Shown: positions 45,626 to 57,150, numbered from the stretch's first letter. The stretch is DNA of 64,000 nt from Platynereis dumerilii (GCA_026936325.1 JAPTHN010000013.1:13531415-13595414); one strand, 5' to 3'. Made by a program: numbers and translations. Notes: generated from the sequence alone by a model not told the origin.

Positions 45626-46889
45626 GCTCAGGAACATGCAAGACTTCTTAGTTTTAACATTTGAGATGCAAGAACAATTCCCAGTCTGGCAACCAATTTG
45701 TGGTGAATTTTGTTATGTCCTAGTGACATAATCTGTCAAATCACTTTGTAATTCCCTTGGAAGCCCAATATATATGGAGAATAGCATGTTTATTGAAGTT
45801 ACTGTAAGTAACCTGTCCTGTCGTAATTATAAAATATAAAATTTACTGAGCATATGAATATCATGACACAGATCCCACATTATACATTAGACTGAAGGCA
45901 AATATACTTTGAGTAGTCTTATATTTAGAAATATTAATGCAAAGCTGAGTTCAAAGAAAATATTCAGGTAGACTCTTAGTCTCAAGCTCAAATAGAGGAA
46001 GACATCAGAAAGTCTTTTGGGAAATATCAGATTTCAAAGGCAAATCCAAAGCATTAGTGACACTAATGCTACTGCTATTCTCATATATCATCATATATTC
46101 TATTTAATATTATATGTACCCGTATCATCTATCTTTTGTTTCAACTGAAGTGGCTCAGCAAGGTTGGCATTTCATTTATCTTCAGGGTCCTGGATTTGAT
46201 TCCAGAAAGAGTTGAATTACTTATTGTTAATCCTGCATGATTATATTTGCTTTTTTGGGCATGTGACTACACAAACATATGATTGATTCTGTTGGTCTCT
46301 TTTGCAAGTTGCTGCATAACCCAACTATTATTATCACTGTTTTCATCGAAGTACAATACATCAGCACATAGATATCAACTACAATTTAGCCCAGAAAAAG
46401 AAATAAAATGGCTGAACCATGTTGATACGAAGCAAGTCAAGACAATATCCAATGCACTGTATTGCCTTTGGCAAAAACACAATGTGGCAGAGTAGATTGC
46501 TGTGTACGGTCAAGTCTTATCACTAATAACAATTGTGGTTTTGTTTTGGGCATTTTAGCAAACCTTATCCAGCATGTATAGATCTGCAATTCTCTATGGC
46601 CATCATTTTCAGTTATTTGTTCTTAGCAATCCTGGTAATTGACTGTAGAATGATGTTGATAGGCAATTTGTTTCTTACAAATCCTTTTGGTATTTTTAAA
46701 GAAAATGTGATGCTAATTCCCTGAGCAAGAAAATTATTGTGCAGCATAGCGTATTACAAAAATCATGGTATTCTTATTTTTTCCACTATCTCAGTACAGA
46801 AAAAGCTACTAAAAGCTATCAATTTGAGTGATTCTCTACTAAAATTAAGACTAAATTTCCAGAAGACATATCATCAAGATGTGCATTTG

Positions 46890-47864
46890 GGCCATTCTCA
46901 AATTTCGGGACAATGGGTATAGGAAAATTGTCCTGTAACGGAGGGACAATGTGGTAACGGAGGGGAATTTTGATGAAAAAACCAAATGCAGGAACAGCAA
47001 CAAAAGGAAAAATGATAAAAGATTGATGTAGCTATTATTTTCAGAAGTACTTCATCTCGTATCAGTAGATTTTTTGGTCCAAATGTCGATTTCTTGCTCA
47101 TGATCTGGTAACGGAGTGGACGGTAACGGAGGGGAACAATTTTTTGCTTTTCGCTCATTACTGCTTTTTATTTTGGAGATTAGACAAAATAATTGCAGAA
47201 TATTAAAACCTGCCACCCTCAGCAACATATACATGAAATCGCTCCGTAAAATTATCATTGGTAAGCTTGGAAATGAAGGAAACGGAGGGGACATTTTAGT
47301 GGGACCAAAAACATTTTTTATGAACATTATGTCATAATTGATTGAATACATGTTTTATGAAGTCTGCAAGGCAGTGGTACTATGGCGCACATGCGTCTGA
47401 TGATATTCAGTGAAAATAGCTCATAAAAAACAATAACGAACAGAGCTATGGCAAGTAACGGAGGGGACAAAAAAATTGACATAAATTAGTGACACGACTA
47501 TTGTATCAATTTAATCAATGAAATTATACCAAAAAAAATTGAATATGAACTAAATATAAATTCAAGTCTATATTCCCATGAATCGTGCAAAGAAACTTTG
47601 AAAATAATGGTATATTAGGAGGAAAATGAACACTTGATTTTGTCATGTCAGGTCCAGTGACAGGGAAAAACCATTGATTTTGCACGGATTTCTGGACATA
47701 ATGCATTATAAAAAGTCTAATGAATGACTTTTTGCTCCAAATGCAGTGGTTCTAAGTAGAAATATGAATAACAGATGCAGAGTGACGCTTCAGATATTTA
47801 TCGCATTCATATTAGTGTCAGGGAGCTAGAGTGACGCAAATTGTCCCGAAATTTGAGAATGACC
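46890..47864. mobile_element. Non-autonomous TIR transposon with GTAACGGAGGGG repeats
   Basis: Ends pair at 24 of 25 bases: GGCCATTCTCAAATTTCGGG on the left against GGTCATTCTCAAATTTCGGG on the right in reverse complement. CATTTG flanks both sides (46,884-46,889 and 47,865-47,870), a 6-bp target duplication, though 4 bp (ATTT) with longer ends is also possible. The left arm near 32,955 is the empty site. Inside, six copies of GTAACGGAGGGG or close variants lie in one orientation (near 46,935, 46,953, 47,108, 47,121, 47,280 and 47,457). Minus-strand frames of 86-99 codons show no transposase motif. Superfamily unassigned. Confidence 0.85.
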
Positions 47865-48239
47865 CATTTGCGTTGTTTGCGGCGGTACACATATTGTGTC
47901 TGTGTTATACCTGTAAGTGGCTTTTTCTCCATCTTCCACACAATTAAATCACAATATGACAAGAACTGCTGAAAGAGACCAAATATATTGTTCGTCTCAT
48001 ATTCCCATCTGCCATACAACAAAAGCACAAACATGCACCATTCAAAATCACTAAAATGCTAGATGTCCTGAAGTAAATTGTTTGGAAACAAATCACCAGA
48101 GAAAACCAACCTGCTAAGATTGGTCTCACTGAAGATTCACAAAGTCTGAGACCTTTCCTTCCTTATCTCAGTTTGTCTATTTCCCAGACAACTCTATCCA
48201 CACAAACTTTGTCTTGTCCAATGTCCACGTTGATGGACT

Positions 48240-48477
48240 TTGTAGCGCTCTTATAATTGCGTTAGGAAAAAAGGTTGTGCAGCAGCTAACCCTGGGTAAA
48301 TATACTATTCTCTTCGTTGAATAAATCTATGTTGAATTTAACTAAAAATTACTTTGTCTTACACTGGATTCAGAATCCGAAGGGCTGTTTCTCAATTCGA
48401 TGTCACATGCGATATCAAAAGTGATTATCACAAGAATAATATCAAAGAGTTTTATGTGGGTAGAATAGACATCTATT
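48240..48477. other. Right-arm segment without a left-arm partner
   Basis: Between paired parts at 48,236 and 48,560 the right arm holds about 240 bp that do not align with 32,405-32,570. No motif or coding signal was recognised. Confidence 0.4.
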
Positions 48478-48582
48478 AATCAGTCTATCTTTTGTCTATC
48501 TATCTGTTAAGCATCTATCTACCTGTCAATCTATCTATCTATCTGTCCATCTGACTACCTATCTATCTATCTATCTAGACTT
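48478..48582 (+). repeat. (TATC)n microsatellite, right arm
   Basis: Imperfect runs of CTATCTATCTATC broken by CTGTC and CTACC variants. It is the inverted counterpart of the short TAGA run at 32,376. Confidence 0.85.
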
Positions 48583-48689
48583 CCATGTTTTATACCCCCA
48601 ATAAATTGAACCCATATCACCCAATAAATTGAGTCTTGTGAAGATTTGTTTCCATTGGAAGAAAACTCTATTTAGTCCTAAACCTAGGA

Positions 48690-49010
48690 TCTCATCAACC
48701 CAGACAACTTTCACAGGCTTATAGCGCATTGACCTCAGCAGGTTGGGGCAAAGGCAAGCTGTCACACAGCTGTTGGTGACATCAGCCTGCAGTGAGATGA
48801 CATCATCCTCTCAGGAGAGTCTAATGCCCTCAATGTTTACCCCTTTCACAAGTTCTTGGTTTATTAGTCCCCAGAGCCCCATGTTATTAGCAGCGTGTTT
48901 ATGAGTCCAAGAAATGGCCATAGTCTCCTATCATGCCGCTCTTGATAGCCGTATAATGTCCTCATTTACTTGTGGGGTGACTGGGGAGATTAAGATGAAT
49001 TCATAAACTG
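48690..49010. other. Conserved island III, right-arm copy
   Basis: Contains the 89 identical bases at 48,895-48,983. See 31,960. Confidence 0.55.
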
Positions 49011-49273
49011 AGGTCATAAAGGGAGAGGAGAGGAGGAGGAGGATGGGGGAGGAGGAGTGTGGAGGAGGAGAGGTTGAGAAGAGGAGAGGAGATGAATGGT
49101 ACAGCACAACTTGCACAGCAGGGTGTTTGATGACATCATCGTTTGCTCTTGATTGTCAGATAAGTCAGATCAGACAAGTTATCAAATCGAAAGTGATGTA
49201 TTTGACAGCTCTCATAAAGTGCAATTTTCGGACTGTCTGCTTGTGAATAAGATCTTTTGTCGTATCGGCAGGA

Positions 49274-49448
49274 GGAAAAAAATAAGATAAGATAAGATAA
49301 AACTTTATTTCACATCGGTGATGACAATAAAAACAAGCAACATAAGCTAAAATGCTTATAACTGACAAGTAAAATAACACAGCAATAAGGCAATAATATG
49401 ACATATACAAAGAAGAATGAATAAAGCGAAACTTAAATAACTTTGCAA
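49274..49448 (-). mobile_element. LINE 3' tail, strongly 5'-truncated, right arm only
   Basis: On the minus strand it ends GTGAAATAAAGTTTTATC followed by four to five TTATC units at 49,287-49,305, the short-repeat 3' end typical of CR1/L2-like LINEs. The left arm at about 31,735 lacks it. Its 126-codon minus-strand frame (49,165-49,545) runs out of the element into arm DNA and is not a gene. Confidence 0.75.
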
Positions 49449-50118
49449 AGTGACAGATTCTTACGAATCCAAGTCTCATATTCTTAAATGATTGGTTCTT
49501 ATTTCCCGTTGCAGTTAAAAGGTACCAGTGAATATGATTACTCAAATCAGTTTCATGATCTACGTAATTCTTAGTAATTCATGAATCTGATATGTGTGTT
49601 GATAAATAATCATATTTGTACAAGATACATTTGAAAGTATACACAAGTGTTAACTTGGAAGAATGTCAGTAAAAGATGGTTGTCTCTTTAAAATTGACAA
49701 GAAGGCTCACTCATAATTATATACTTTATGCACTCGGGCTGAACCTTGCATAAAACTAAACTCCACAACTTAGTACTTCACTCAACGATATTGCATTGTT
49801 GCACATTTCTGAGTCACTGGCGCTCACTGCGGTCTCACAAATATAGCACAACAAATTCCCAAATGGATATGTTGTGGATGTAGTAGTATGAGGCACCCAG
49901 AGAGACAATGTAACTCTGTCACAAGAGAGCAACCACTTTGCTAATCACCTGATCCCACTTATGCAGCTGATATCTGAGAGCAGGGGGGGGGGCATTGAAT
50001 GGGATGGTCCTACAAGTCAGAGATGATAGTGAGTAGCAAGAAATATGTAGAAAGATGAGGGAAGAAAATGTAGGCTATTATAAGGAAGCAAGATGGAGAT
50101 GAAAATGTTTTTTCTTGG

Positions 50119-50805
50119 AATGGTTGTTTGTGTTTTTTAGTGGCTGAGTCTCACCTAATCTTATGCACAGAAGATCAATAAGATACAGCTATTGTTACCA
50201 CAAGAAACACCAGCAAAAATGCTGAAAATATGTGTATGATATGTTGAAAGACGAGGGAAAGAAATGCTATTATAAGGGAGCAAGATTGAGATGAGGCAAA
50301 TGTTACTTCTTCTTAGAATGGTTGTTTGTGCTTTTTAAATAGTGTCAACTAATTTTCTGAACAGTCGAAGATGAATACAACTAAGCTATTGTAACTACAA
50401 GAAACATCAGCTGAGATGCTGAAGAAATATAGCTAATGGTAAAGTTCAACAATAGAAAATATTGTGGTTTTTTTTTTTCAGAATGGTTGTTTACTTTCAA
50501 AAGTAGCTGAGTGTCACCTGATATTCTACACAGTCCAAGATTAATAAGATGCAGTTATTGTCATAAACACAAGAAACATCAGCAAAGATGATGAAAATTT
50601 CTATGGCTAATGGTAAAGTACAAGCAAGAGGAAAATGTTTTTGGTCAGAATGGTTGCGTAGGCCAATGTTTTTCTGCACTGCCCAAGAGGAATAACATTA
50701 ACATACAGATATTCTAGCAGAAAGAAATATTTAAAAGGATGTCATAAAAGTTGCTGAAAATGCAAGCAGATTGAGATGAGAAAAGTGTTAGTTCTTGAGT
50801 AAGGA
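50119..50805 (+). repeat. Tandem repeat, four units of about 157-198 bp, right arm
   Basis: Units start at GAATGGTTGT near 50,119, 50,317, 50,482 and 50,649. Each holds GAGTCTCACCTAAT-like text, then ACAAGAAACATCAGC and GATGCTGAA. A loose fragment of the same unit (GCTATTGTAACTACAAGAAA) lies at 51,252, at the 5' edge of the LINE. Confidence 0.75.
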
Positions 50806-51243
50806 TTGTGTGTACTTTTAAGGAATATGTACAACTGCGAGGTCTCACATATAATCTATTGCCAAGGTACATCACACGTTTATCTAGTTTGCAACCATTC
50901 AGGCCGTGGAATTTTGACTTTTTTCACTGCAGTCATGACAAAAGTTAAGATATTGGTATTATCGTTTACATTTTTGCTTCATACATTGTACATATCTTGA
51001 AAACTCCCTGATGTTCATTCTTTTAACTGGAAAAAGTTGACAAAGTTAACGAAGGCAGCTGCATTTAGTTAAGGTAGTAGTAACAGTTGAAACTCCTTTT
51101 TGTCACGTCCCCAAAAACAGCCATGTAAAATGATAACACAATTTTATGAATTCATGAACATTACACAGCTGAGTTTGTACACACAGCTGAGTTTGTATAC
51201 AATACACTGACAATAGCTCCACATTTGCCTTGTTAGATATCTG
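50806..51243. other. Arm sequence between the tandem repeat and the LINE
   Basis: Partly alignable to the left arm (for example 51,180-51,243 against 30,490-30,550). It contains a small duplication of ACACAGCTGAGTTTGTA at 51,164-51,198. No other feature. Confidence 0.45.
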
Positions 51244-51519
51244 GCATATCTAAGCTATTGTAACTACAAGAAACATCATCAGAGATGCTGATTGTAATTA
51301 CTGATTGTATAGCCAAAGTTAACAAGCAGATCCATCATGAGGTCAAGTACAAAAATTATAAACAATTTGATGTACAGAGATTCCTGTCTGACTTGGAACA
51401 TTCAAATGTATTGAATAACATATTTGACTGTCGTAATGTAGATGATGGATTGTTAATATTTCGAGATGAATTCTTAAGAATTAGTAATATTAAGCTATTA
51501 TAATGCTCCTATTTCTAGA

Positions 51520-52704
51520 ATGAAAAATAGGTATAATCCATGGATAAACTGGGCTATTGTTAAGTTAATGTACAAGAGAGATCATCTTGAAAGTAATGAT
51601 ACTGACATAACCAATGAATGTAAGTCAGTACGCAATCAGGTGAATACGGCGATTAAAGAAGCTAAAAAAGATTATTATAATAATTTGTATAAAGAAGGAA
51701 AACATAGTTCTAAAAACTTATGGTTTGAATTGAAGAAGCTCTCTGGAAATGATATACATAAGAATCAATGTAAAAGTTCACTGAATGCAAACGAGCTTAA
51801 TGAATATTTTTCGACCATTGGTGAAAAAACTACAGAGCATTTCACTGAAAATTCAAATTTATTATGGAAAGGTAATGACAGTATCTATGACTTTAAATTT
51901 AACACTGTAAGTAACCAAACAGTACTCAAATTGCTTAATGCCTTAAGCCCAAGCAGCTCTTTAGATGTACTTGGTTTTGACTGTAAATTAATTAGACTTG
52001 GTGCAAATGTTATTGTTAAATCGCTTTCTCATATTTATAACTTGTCTTTGTGTTCTGGCAAAGTGCCACATGAATGGAAATATGCCCGAGTTACACCTGT
52101 CTATAAGGGCAAGGGTGATTCGAATGATGTATGCAATTTTAGACCCATTTCTGTATTAGGACATATTTCAAAAATTATAGAAAAGGAGGTTCAATTACAA
52201 CTTGTTAAGTATTTAGTTAAACATGATTTTTTAACTCTAGATCAGTCAGCCTACAGGGCATTTCATTCAACAGCAACTTGTCTCCACAATACTGTAGATG
52301 AATGGTTACAAAATATGGATGACAAACTTATAACTGGTGCAACTTTTCTTGATATATCAAAGTGCTTTGATACAATTGACCATAACATACTTTTAAGAAA
52401 AATGGAAAAATATGGTGTTCGCAATAGAGAACTACAATGGTTTAAGTCTTACTTATCAGATAGAACCCAAAGTGTTATTCAGTGCAATGTACTCTCTGAT
52501 CCAGCGAATGTTAAGATAGGCGTTCCTCAAGGTTCAACGCTGGGACCACTTCTATTTATGTTATTTGTCAATGACTTACCGATGCATGTAGTTAATGGTC
52601 GATGCAGTATGTACGCTGACGACACAATTATTTATTGTCAGGCTAGTGATGTCACTGAACTTACACATGATATGAATGAAACTCTGTCTCTTGTCAATGA
52701 ATAG
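51520..52704 (+). CDS. LINE reverse transcriptase fragment (longest open frame of the window)
   Basis: The N-terminal third (RYNPWINWAIVKLMYKRDHL) is the usual linker after the endonuclease. Residues about 200-394 hold reverse transcriptase motifs, including FRPISVLGHISKIIEKEV, DQSAYRAFHSTATCL, FLDISKCFD, GVPQGS and YADD, all catalytic residues kept. The frame stops at LVNE where relatives continue with Trp. The ATG is not a natural start because the protein is a fragment of a longer ORF2. Most likely a recently dead copy. Confidence 0.85.
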   Translation: MKNRYNPWINWAIVKLMYKRDHLESNDTDITNECKSVRNQVNTAIKEAKKDYYNNLYKEGKHSSKNLWFELKKLSGNDIHKNQCKSSLNANELNEYFSTIGEKTTEHFTENSNLLWKGNDSIYDFKFNTVSNQTVLKLLNALSPSSSLDVLGFDCKLIRLGANVIVKSLSHIYNLSLCSGKVPHEWKYARVTPVYKGKGDSNDVCNFRPISVLGHISKIIEKEVQLQLVKYLVKHDFLTLDQSAYRAFHSTATCLHNTVDEWLQNMDDKLITGATFLDISKCFDTIDHNILLRKMEKYGVRNRELQWFKSYLSDRTQSVIQCNVLSDPANVKIGVPQGSTLGPLLFMLFVNDLPMHVVNGRCSMYADDTIIYCQASDVTELTHDMNETLSLVNE

Positions 52705-52749
52705 TATGAAGCAAATAGATTAGTACTTAATTCTACCAAATCACATTGT

Positions 52750-53444
52750 ATGTTAATCAGTGCAGGCATGAATAATGACGACAGTGATTCTTTCCAACTT
52801 TTTATTGATGATAATTCTGTTAGTAATGTAAAAACCACAAAATATTTAGGAGTAAATATTGATGAAAAACTGAAATTTGATGTACATGTAAATGAATTAA
52901 CAAAGTCGTTATCAAAAAAGCTTGGATGGTTAGCTAGATTAAGGCATGTACTTCCTCGAAATGTGTTAGAATTAACTTATCAAACTTATATTATGCCAAT
53001 TTTTGACTATGCTTGTTCAGTTTGGGGTTGTTCTTCGTATAATATTGAAAATGTTCAAAGACTGCAAAATAGAGCTGCACGTATAATTACTGGTAATTTT
53101 GATATTATTAATTATAGAGGAGTTGAAACTGTAAAAAGTTTAAAATGGCAAACTTAAATGAAAAAGTTGATTATTTGTTATGTGTACTTATATATAATTG
53201 TATCCATGGTAACACCAACCCTTATCTCTGCAATTCAGTAGTTATGGCATGTGAAACCAGTGATCGTTCTACACGATTTGATGATACACTGTTAGTTGAT
53301 GTTCCCTTCTGTCGGACTAATGTGATGAAAAGATCATTTATATATAGAGGTTCTCAGGCTTGGAACAAACTGCCAAGTTATTTACACAATGCTAATGATG
53401 TTGAAAATTTTAAAAAGATGTACAAAAGGTTTGTAAAACGATAG
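52750..53444 (+). pseudogene. C-terminal part of the LINE ORF2, in two frames
   Basis: Frame 52,750-53,157 carries KTTKYLGVNIDEKLKFDVHV, then LTYQTYIMPIFDYACSVWG and LQNRAARIITG. After a one-base shift, frame 53,145-53,444 carries VDYLLCVLIYNCIHGNTNPY and ends WNKLPSYLHNANDVENFKKM. This is the normal order of the thumb and C-terminal region in jockey/CR1-group elements. Confidence 0.85.
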
Positions 53445-53905
53445 ATATTACGTAAAGTGTTTTTCAATTGGTAAATGTACAGAAATGGCCAACACTGCTT
53501 GGTATTTGATTTTTTTTTTACATAATATTTTATTTTATTGTTAATTGTATACATACTGGACCACAGTAAAAACTACAACATTGTATGTAGATGTGTTATC
53601 CAGAATAAATATATTCTTAAATAAATAATTAAATGAATCTATAACCTAGTGAGCATTGACATTTTGCCTCAATAAGGCACTGCCTATCTCAGACCTGAAG
53701 AAGGAGATGGCAAATTAGTGCTGGAGATGACCCACTCAACTGTGAAATCCTGCCTCCCTCTGCCAATTTGTGTTCGATGCCAGAATCGATCAAGATCTTT
53801 GTTGGCAGCTGCTTCCGATACATTCAGTACAATATAGTACATGCAGGAAGATATAAGCATGTGTTTATTATTATATCGAACAGTGGTTTACATTTCTTTG
53901 TACAT

Positions 53906-54480
53906 GTATCTGTATTGCATTAATCGGAGTAATGCATTTTGAGAGGTGGTTTAAAATGTTTCACTTCTATCGATGCCAAAACCATTTTGAGGAATGTATT
54001 GATGCATCATTAGGCCCAGGTGCAACAACTTCAGGGAGGGACTTGAAAATCCAAGGGGCACAGGGTGTTAACACATTACAGCTCATTAGTAGTGGATTCG
54101 TATGTTGCCACGTTGAAATATACGGTAGAAATTATGTTGCCACAATGTGAACACAGCTATGAGAATTTTTCATGTCACAACAACATTGCCTCAATGTTGC
54201 ATGCTATAGGTTATATTTTGACATTGCTTCAGAATACTGTGACATACAATTCTTTGTAATTCAAAAAGCCAGAAGAAAATATAATAGTCAGGAGCCTTTA
54301 AAGAGAGATTCTTGCACAGTCTGCCCTAAACTAGTTTTGTACTCTTGTCTTTTAAAATTTACTGACGCTTCATGAGCAAAATATTCGCAGATAAATCCAG
54401 CAAAATTCACATCAACTACTGAATTAATGCCCAGAGGCGTAAATATACATGAAATATGGGACACAAAGCCCAATCATCCA
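53906..54480. other. Conserved island II, right-arm copy
   Basis: Gap-free partner of 29,701-30,275. It lies only about 270 bp from the LINE insertion. Between them, at about 53,855-53,905, the right arm has a short extra stretch. Confidence 0.65.
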
Positions 54481-55334
54481 TCTGTTGAGGTGGACTCCTG
54501 GCAGTCTCCTTAACCAACTCTCACTACGTTACTACTTCATTAGAGTGCATCACTAAACAGACCACCCACACTGAAACCCCTCAACTTCACCAAAGAAAGT
54601 TCCTTGACATCTGGCCTTGTACAACCTTTTAGGCTTAATTCCAGCCATCCCAGAATCTAATTGTGGTGTTTTAGATCCCTTCACAGGCAGTTAGGCTCCT
54701 CCGCCATCACGGTTATAAGGTTAAGTGTTCCTTAAAGCTCCCTTCCCTTATAACGGCCGCAATCACCAAGATATATCACTGCTAACAACATGAGCTCTTG
54801 CGGAGCCAGCCAATTTAGTGACCAATTGGTGACCAGCGACACTGCTTGGCAGTGCTCGGTGACTTCCAAACTACGTTTTGTCTCTACTTGAGAGCTACAG
54901 GATAACATCTCAGCAACAAGCATTCACAAAGTGGGTTGTTTGCCACATAAAAATTAGCTGCTACTAATATAAATGTTCTGAAGTGCACACATTATGACAT
55001 CTGTATGAAACTCTGAGAATATGAGAATATTGGATTCATGCAACAGCTTTTAAGCCTGTATTTTTGCTATGAAATTCTGCAAAAATAGTAGTTATGATCA
55101 TAGTACTCAGGCATACCAATTATTGTAATGTTAATCCTTTGGGATACCATATCAGATAAACTTATTCACAGATGAAGATATTGTCTTTTGAGCAGATTTT
55201 GTCTTCATAGAAACTATATTACGCTCTGTGAATGAGAACAAGTTAGTGTAGTAATACATACAGTTACTGACAATGTTGTAGTCACAATAGACACCAAAGT
55301 GGCACCATAGTCTCACAAAACCCTGAACCCCCAA

Positions 55335-55611
55335 CACCCTGTTTCCGTTAGTTGTGAGTTGTTGCTATTACAAGCAAACCCCAGTCCCAGAATCAGAGAC
55401 CTGGAATAATTAGATTTGCACTAAATTGAAAGGTCCAGGGTCCAATGGAGTTAGAGGCACCTCGTTAAGCGAAAGCAAATCAATGGGTTTTATGAGTGGA
55501 ACAAATCTGTGGGAGTTGTAGCAGTTTTGTTAGACTTGTTGCAACTAGTTTAAATAACATGATGAAGTCTTAGTAGGTACAGTTACTAGTGGGCGTAGGT
55601 CTTACAGAAAG
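55335..55611. other. Conserved island I, right-arm copy
   Basis: Partner of 28,480-28,765 with only about six differences. See there. Confidence 0.6.
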
Positions 55612-56069
55612 AAGGACTCAAAAATAAATTAGATTTATAAAAACACCAAATATTATCTTAAGGAAAAACATGTGCACATGTTCAAATACATTGTGCGTAT
55701 TATGGAAAATCAAGATATCCAGATCATGAAATTCAGTGAAATATTACTCCCCCTCCCATAGAAGGGTACTTGTGGTAAACTAATGTCCTCTTTTGAAATT
55801 CATATTTCATTGGAAGATATTATTACATTTTAGTAGTACCTGTTTGGGTATAGTTACAAATGACAATGTTATTCGAATTTAGAAATATCTTTTTAAAAAA
55901 AAATCTCTGTCAGAATAATATGTTGTAACAACCAGGTGCTTGCGCTTCGGTCTACATGTATAGGCCTAGAGTAAAATTTGGTCGATTCACAATCAAATTT
56001 TATGTAGGTATATGTAAAGGTCCAAATGTCATCAAAATGATTGTTGACTTGTCAATGGAAGGATAAATC

Positions 56070-56835
56070 AGCTGCTAAGTTGCTGAATGAAACTGATTTA
56101 ATACACCTTATTCCGAGCACAATCTAGCACATGTTGATGAAATTACTAATTTCCATGACTCGCTATTGAGATATGATATTCTTCATTGATGCTATGATCA
56201 CTCTGCTGATAACTTGAGATCCCTAATTAGATGCACCATAAATTGTTGTGATCCACAATAAATTTGGCTCACTTCTGCAATCCTGTTCTAAGCATCCATG
56301 ATCTTCTCAGGCACAGCCCCTGTAGTCTTCTCCCTGAACTCCCGGAGGCATTGATTGATGAGGAATTAGACTTCATATACAGTACAACCCAACATAAAGA
56401 ATGACAATTTTCTGTTGAAAGTCCTCTGTTTACCTACTTTGCCCTCCTTTCTCCTCTCCGCCCCAAATCTCCTTACAACTACCTTTGACAACTTACCACA
56501 ACTTTACCCCACATTAAGAAGTCTATTAAGACAGCTAGAAATGAAATTGCAATTACCAAAGGGGCACAATACAAAGAAATCAAACACAATGGTGTGATGG
56601 AGTTTGAATTGGTGTTGACTTTATGTAAATCTAATGCAATTTTAAAAGGTAGTTTAAAGTAGGTAAAGGTAGGAAGTGATTTGGAGGCAGCCAAAAGGTG
56701 TGAAAAGGTGAAGTAGTGGCTCATTATTCCTTCCTGCTGGGGTACTTTATTTTGGGTTGTACTGTATCATGTAGAGTTCACATCCGGGATTGGTGTGGCA
56801 CTGCTGTGCAGTGTGTCTATAAATAGCTCACTATC
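56070..56835 (+). repeat. Direct repeat Y at the right border of the giant inverted repeat
   Basis: Same orientation as 27,597-27,965, with AACTGATTTAATACACCTTA, CTCTGCTGATAACTTGAGAT and CCCTGAACTCCCGGAGGCATT. It is split by a TA-target element (56,380-56,764). Confidence 0.8.
56380..56764. mobile_element. Non-autonomous Tc1/mariner-type MITE
   Basis: Ends CAGTACAACCCAACATAAAG and, in reverse complement, CAGTACAACCCAAAATAAAG match at 19 of 20 bases. TA flanks both sides (56,378-56,379 and 56,765-56,766). The sister copy at 27,895-27,925 runs TTCATATATATATGTATCATG without it. The 385 bp carry no transposase, and the 60- and 81-codon frames are chance. Confidence 0.9.
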
Positions 56836-57040
56836 CTGTGCACTCCTTCTCTGATCCCAGCTGTGTGAAGCAGCACCCCTTCACCTTGGCCCATGGCTTG
56901 AAGTTGCAATATTTAGCTGAATAATCTAAATATAAAGCTGTTGAATTTTAACAAGAATATCTGTCAAACAGGGTGCTGGTATCTGTATATAATCCTGATC
57001 TTGAACTGAGTCTTGGTACAAAAAACAATACGTTATATCA
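56836..57040. other. Spacer
   Basis: No repeat partner or coding signal recognised. Confidence 0.4.
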
Positions 57041-57043
57041 CAT

Positions 57044-57099
<56 letters not shown>

Positions 57100-57150
57100 G
57101 ATCTATAGATAGATAGATAAATAGATAGATAGATCTATAGATCGATATAG
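57041..57150 (+). repeat. (GATA)n microsatellite
   Basis: Long uninterrupted GATA run followed by a second-order repeat in which GATAGATAGATCTATAGAT occurs twice. Such runs are length-variable, so the assembly length may not be exact. Confidence 0.95.

Larger units (their letters stand above)
51290..53640 (+). mobile_element. LINE, 5'-truncated, nearly complete reverse transcriptase; CR1/L2-like group
   Basis: It starts inside ORF2 after the endonuclease part (KYKNYKQFDVQRFLSDLEHS). The main frame 51,520-52,704 (394 codons) is the reverse transcriptase: palm motif FLDISKCFDTIDH near residue 275, GVPQGSTLGPLLF near 333 and the catalytic YADD at 365. Continuation frames 52,750-53,157 (FDYACSVWGCSSYNIENVQR) and 53,145-53,444 complete the C-terminus. 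Three breaks are visible: a one-base shift near 51,500, a TAG for the usual Trp codon at 52,702-52,704, and a shift near 53,150. The 3' end is AT-rich (AATAAATAAT) at 53,640. The left arm near 30,490 lacks the element. Confidence 0.9.
39533..56045 (-). repeat. Giant inverted repeat, right arm
   Basis: Reverse-complement partner of 28,000-37,822, longer by about 6.7 kb. Much of the surplus is identifiable insertion: LINE (43,076-44,320), a segment with a palindromic element and a G-rich minisatellite (about 44,415-45,763), a TIR element (46,890-47,864), a LINE tail (49,274-49,448) and a LINE (about 51,244-53,640). The rest also includes block G sequence (40,300-40,960). Confidence 0.9.

Noticed and set aside
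45468-45731. 87-codon frame with Gly-Val-Trp repeats
   Set aside because: It is the translation of the 14-bp G-rich minisatellite.
50119-50805. Transposon with subterminal repeats
   Set aside because: The units are simple head-to-tail repeats without terminal inverted repeats or a target duplication.
28000-56045. The giant inverted repeat as the terminal repeats of one huge transposon
   Set aside because: No integrase, polymerase, capsid or other element genes lie between or within the arms, the pairing is broken and uneven, and no target duplication is visible.
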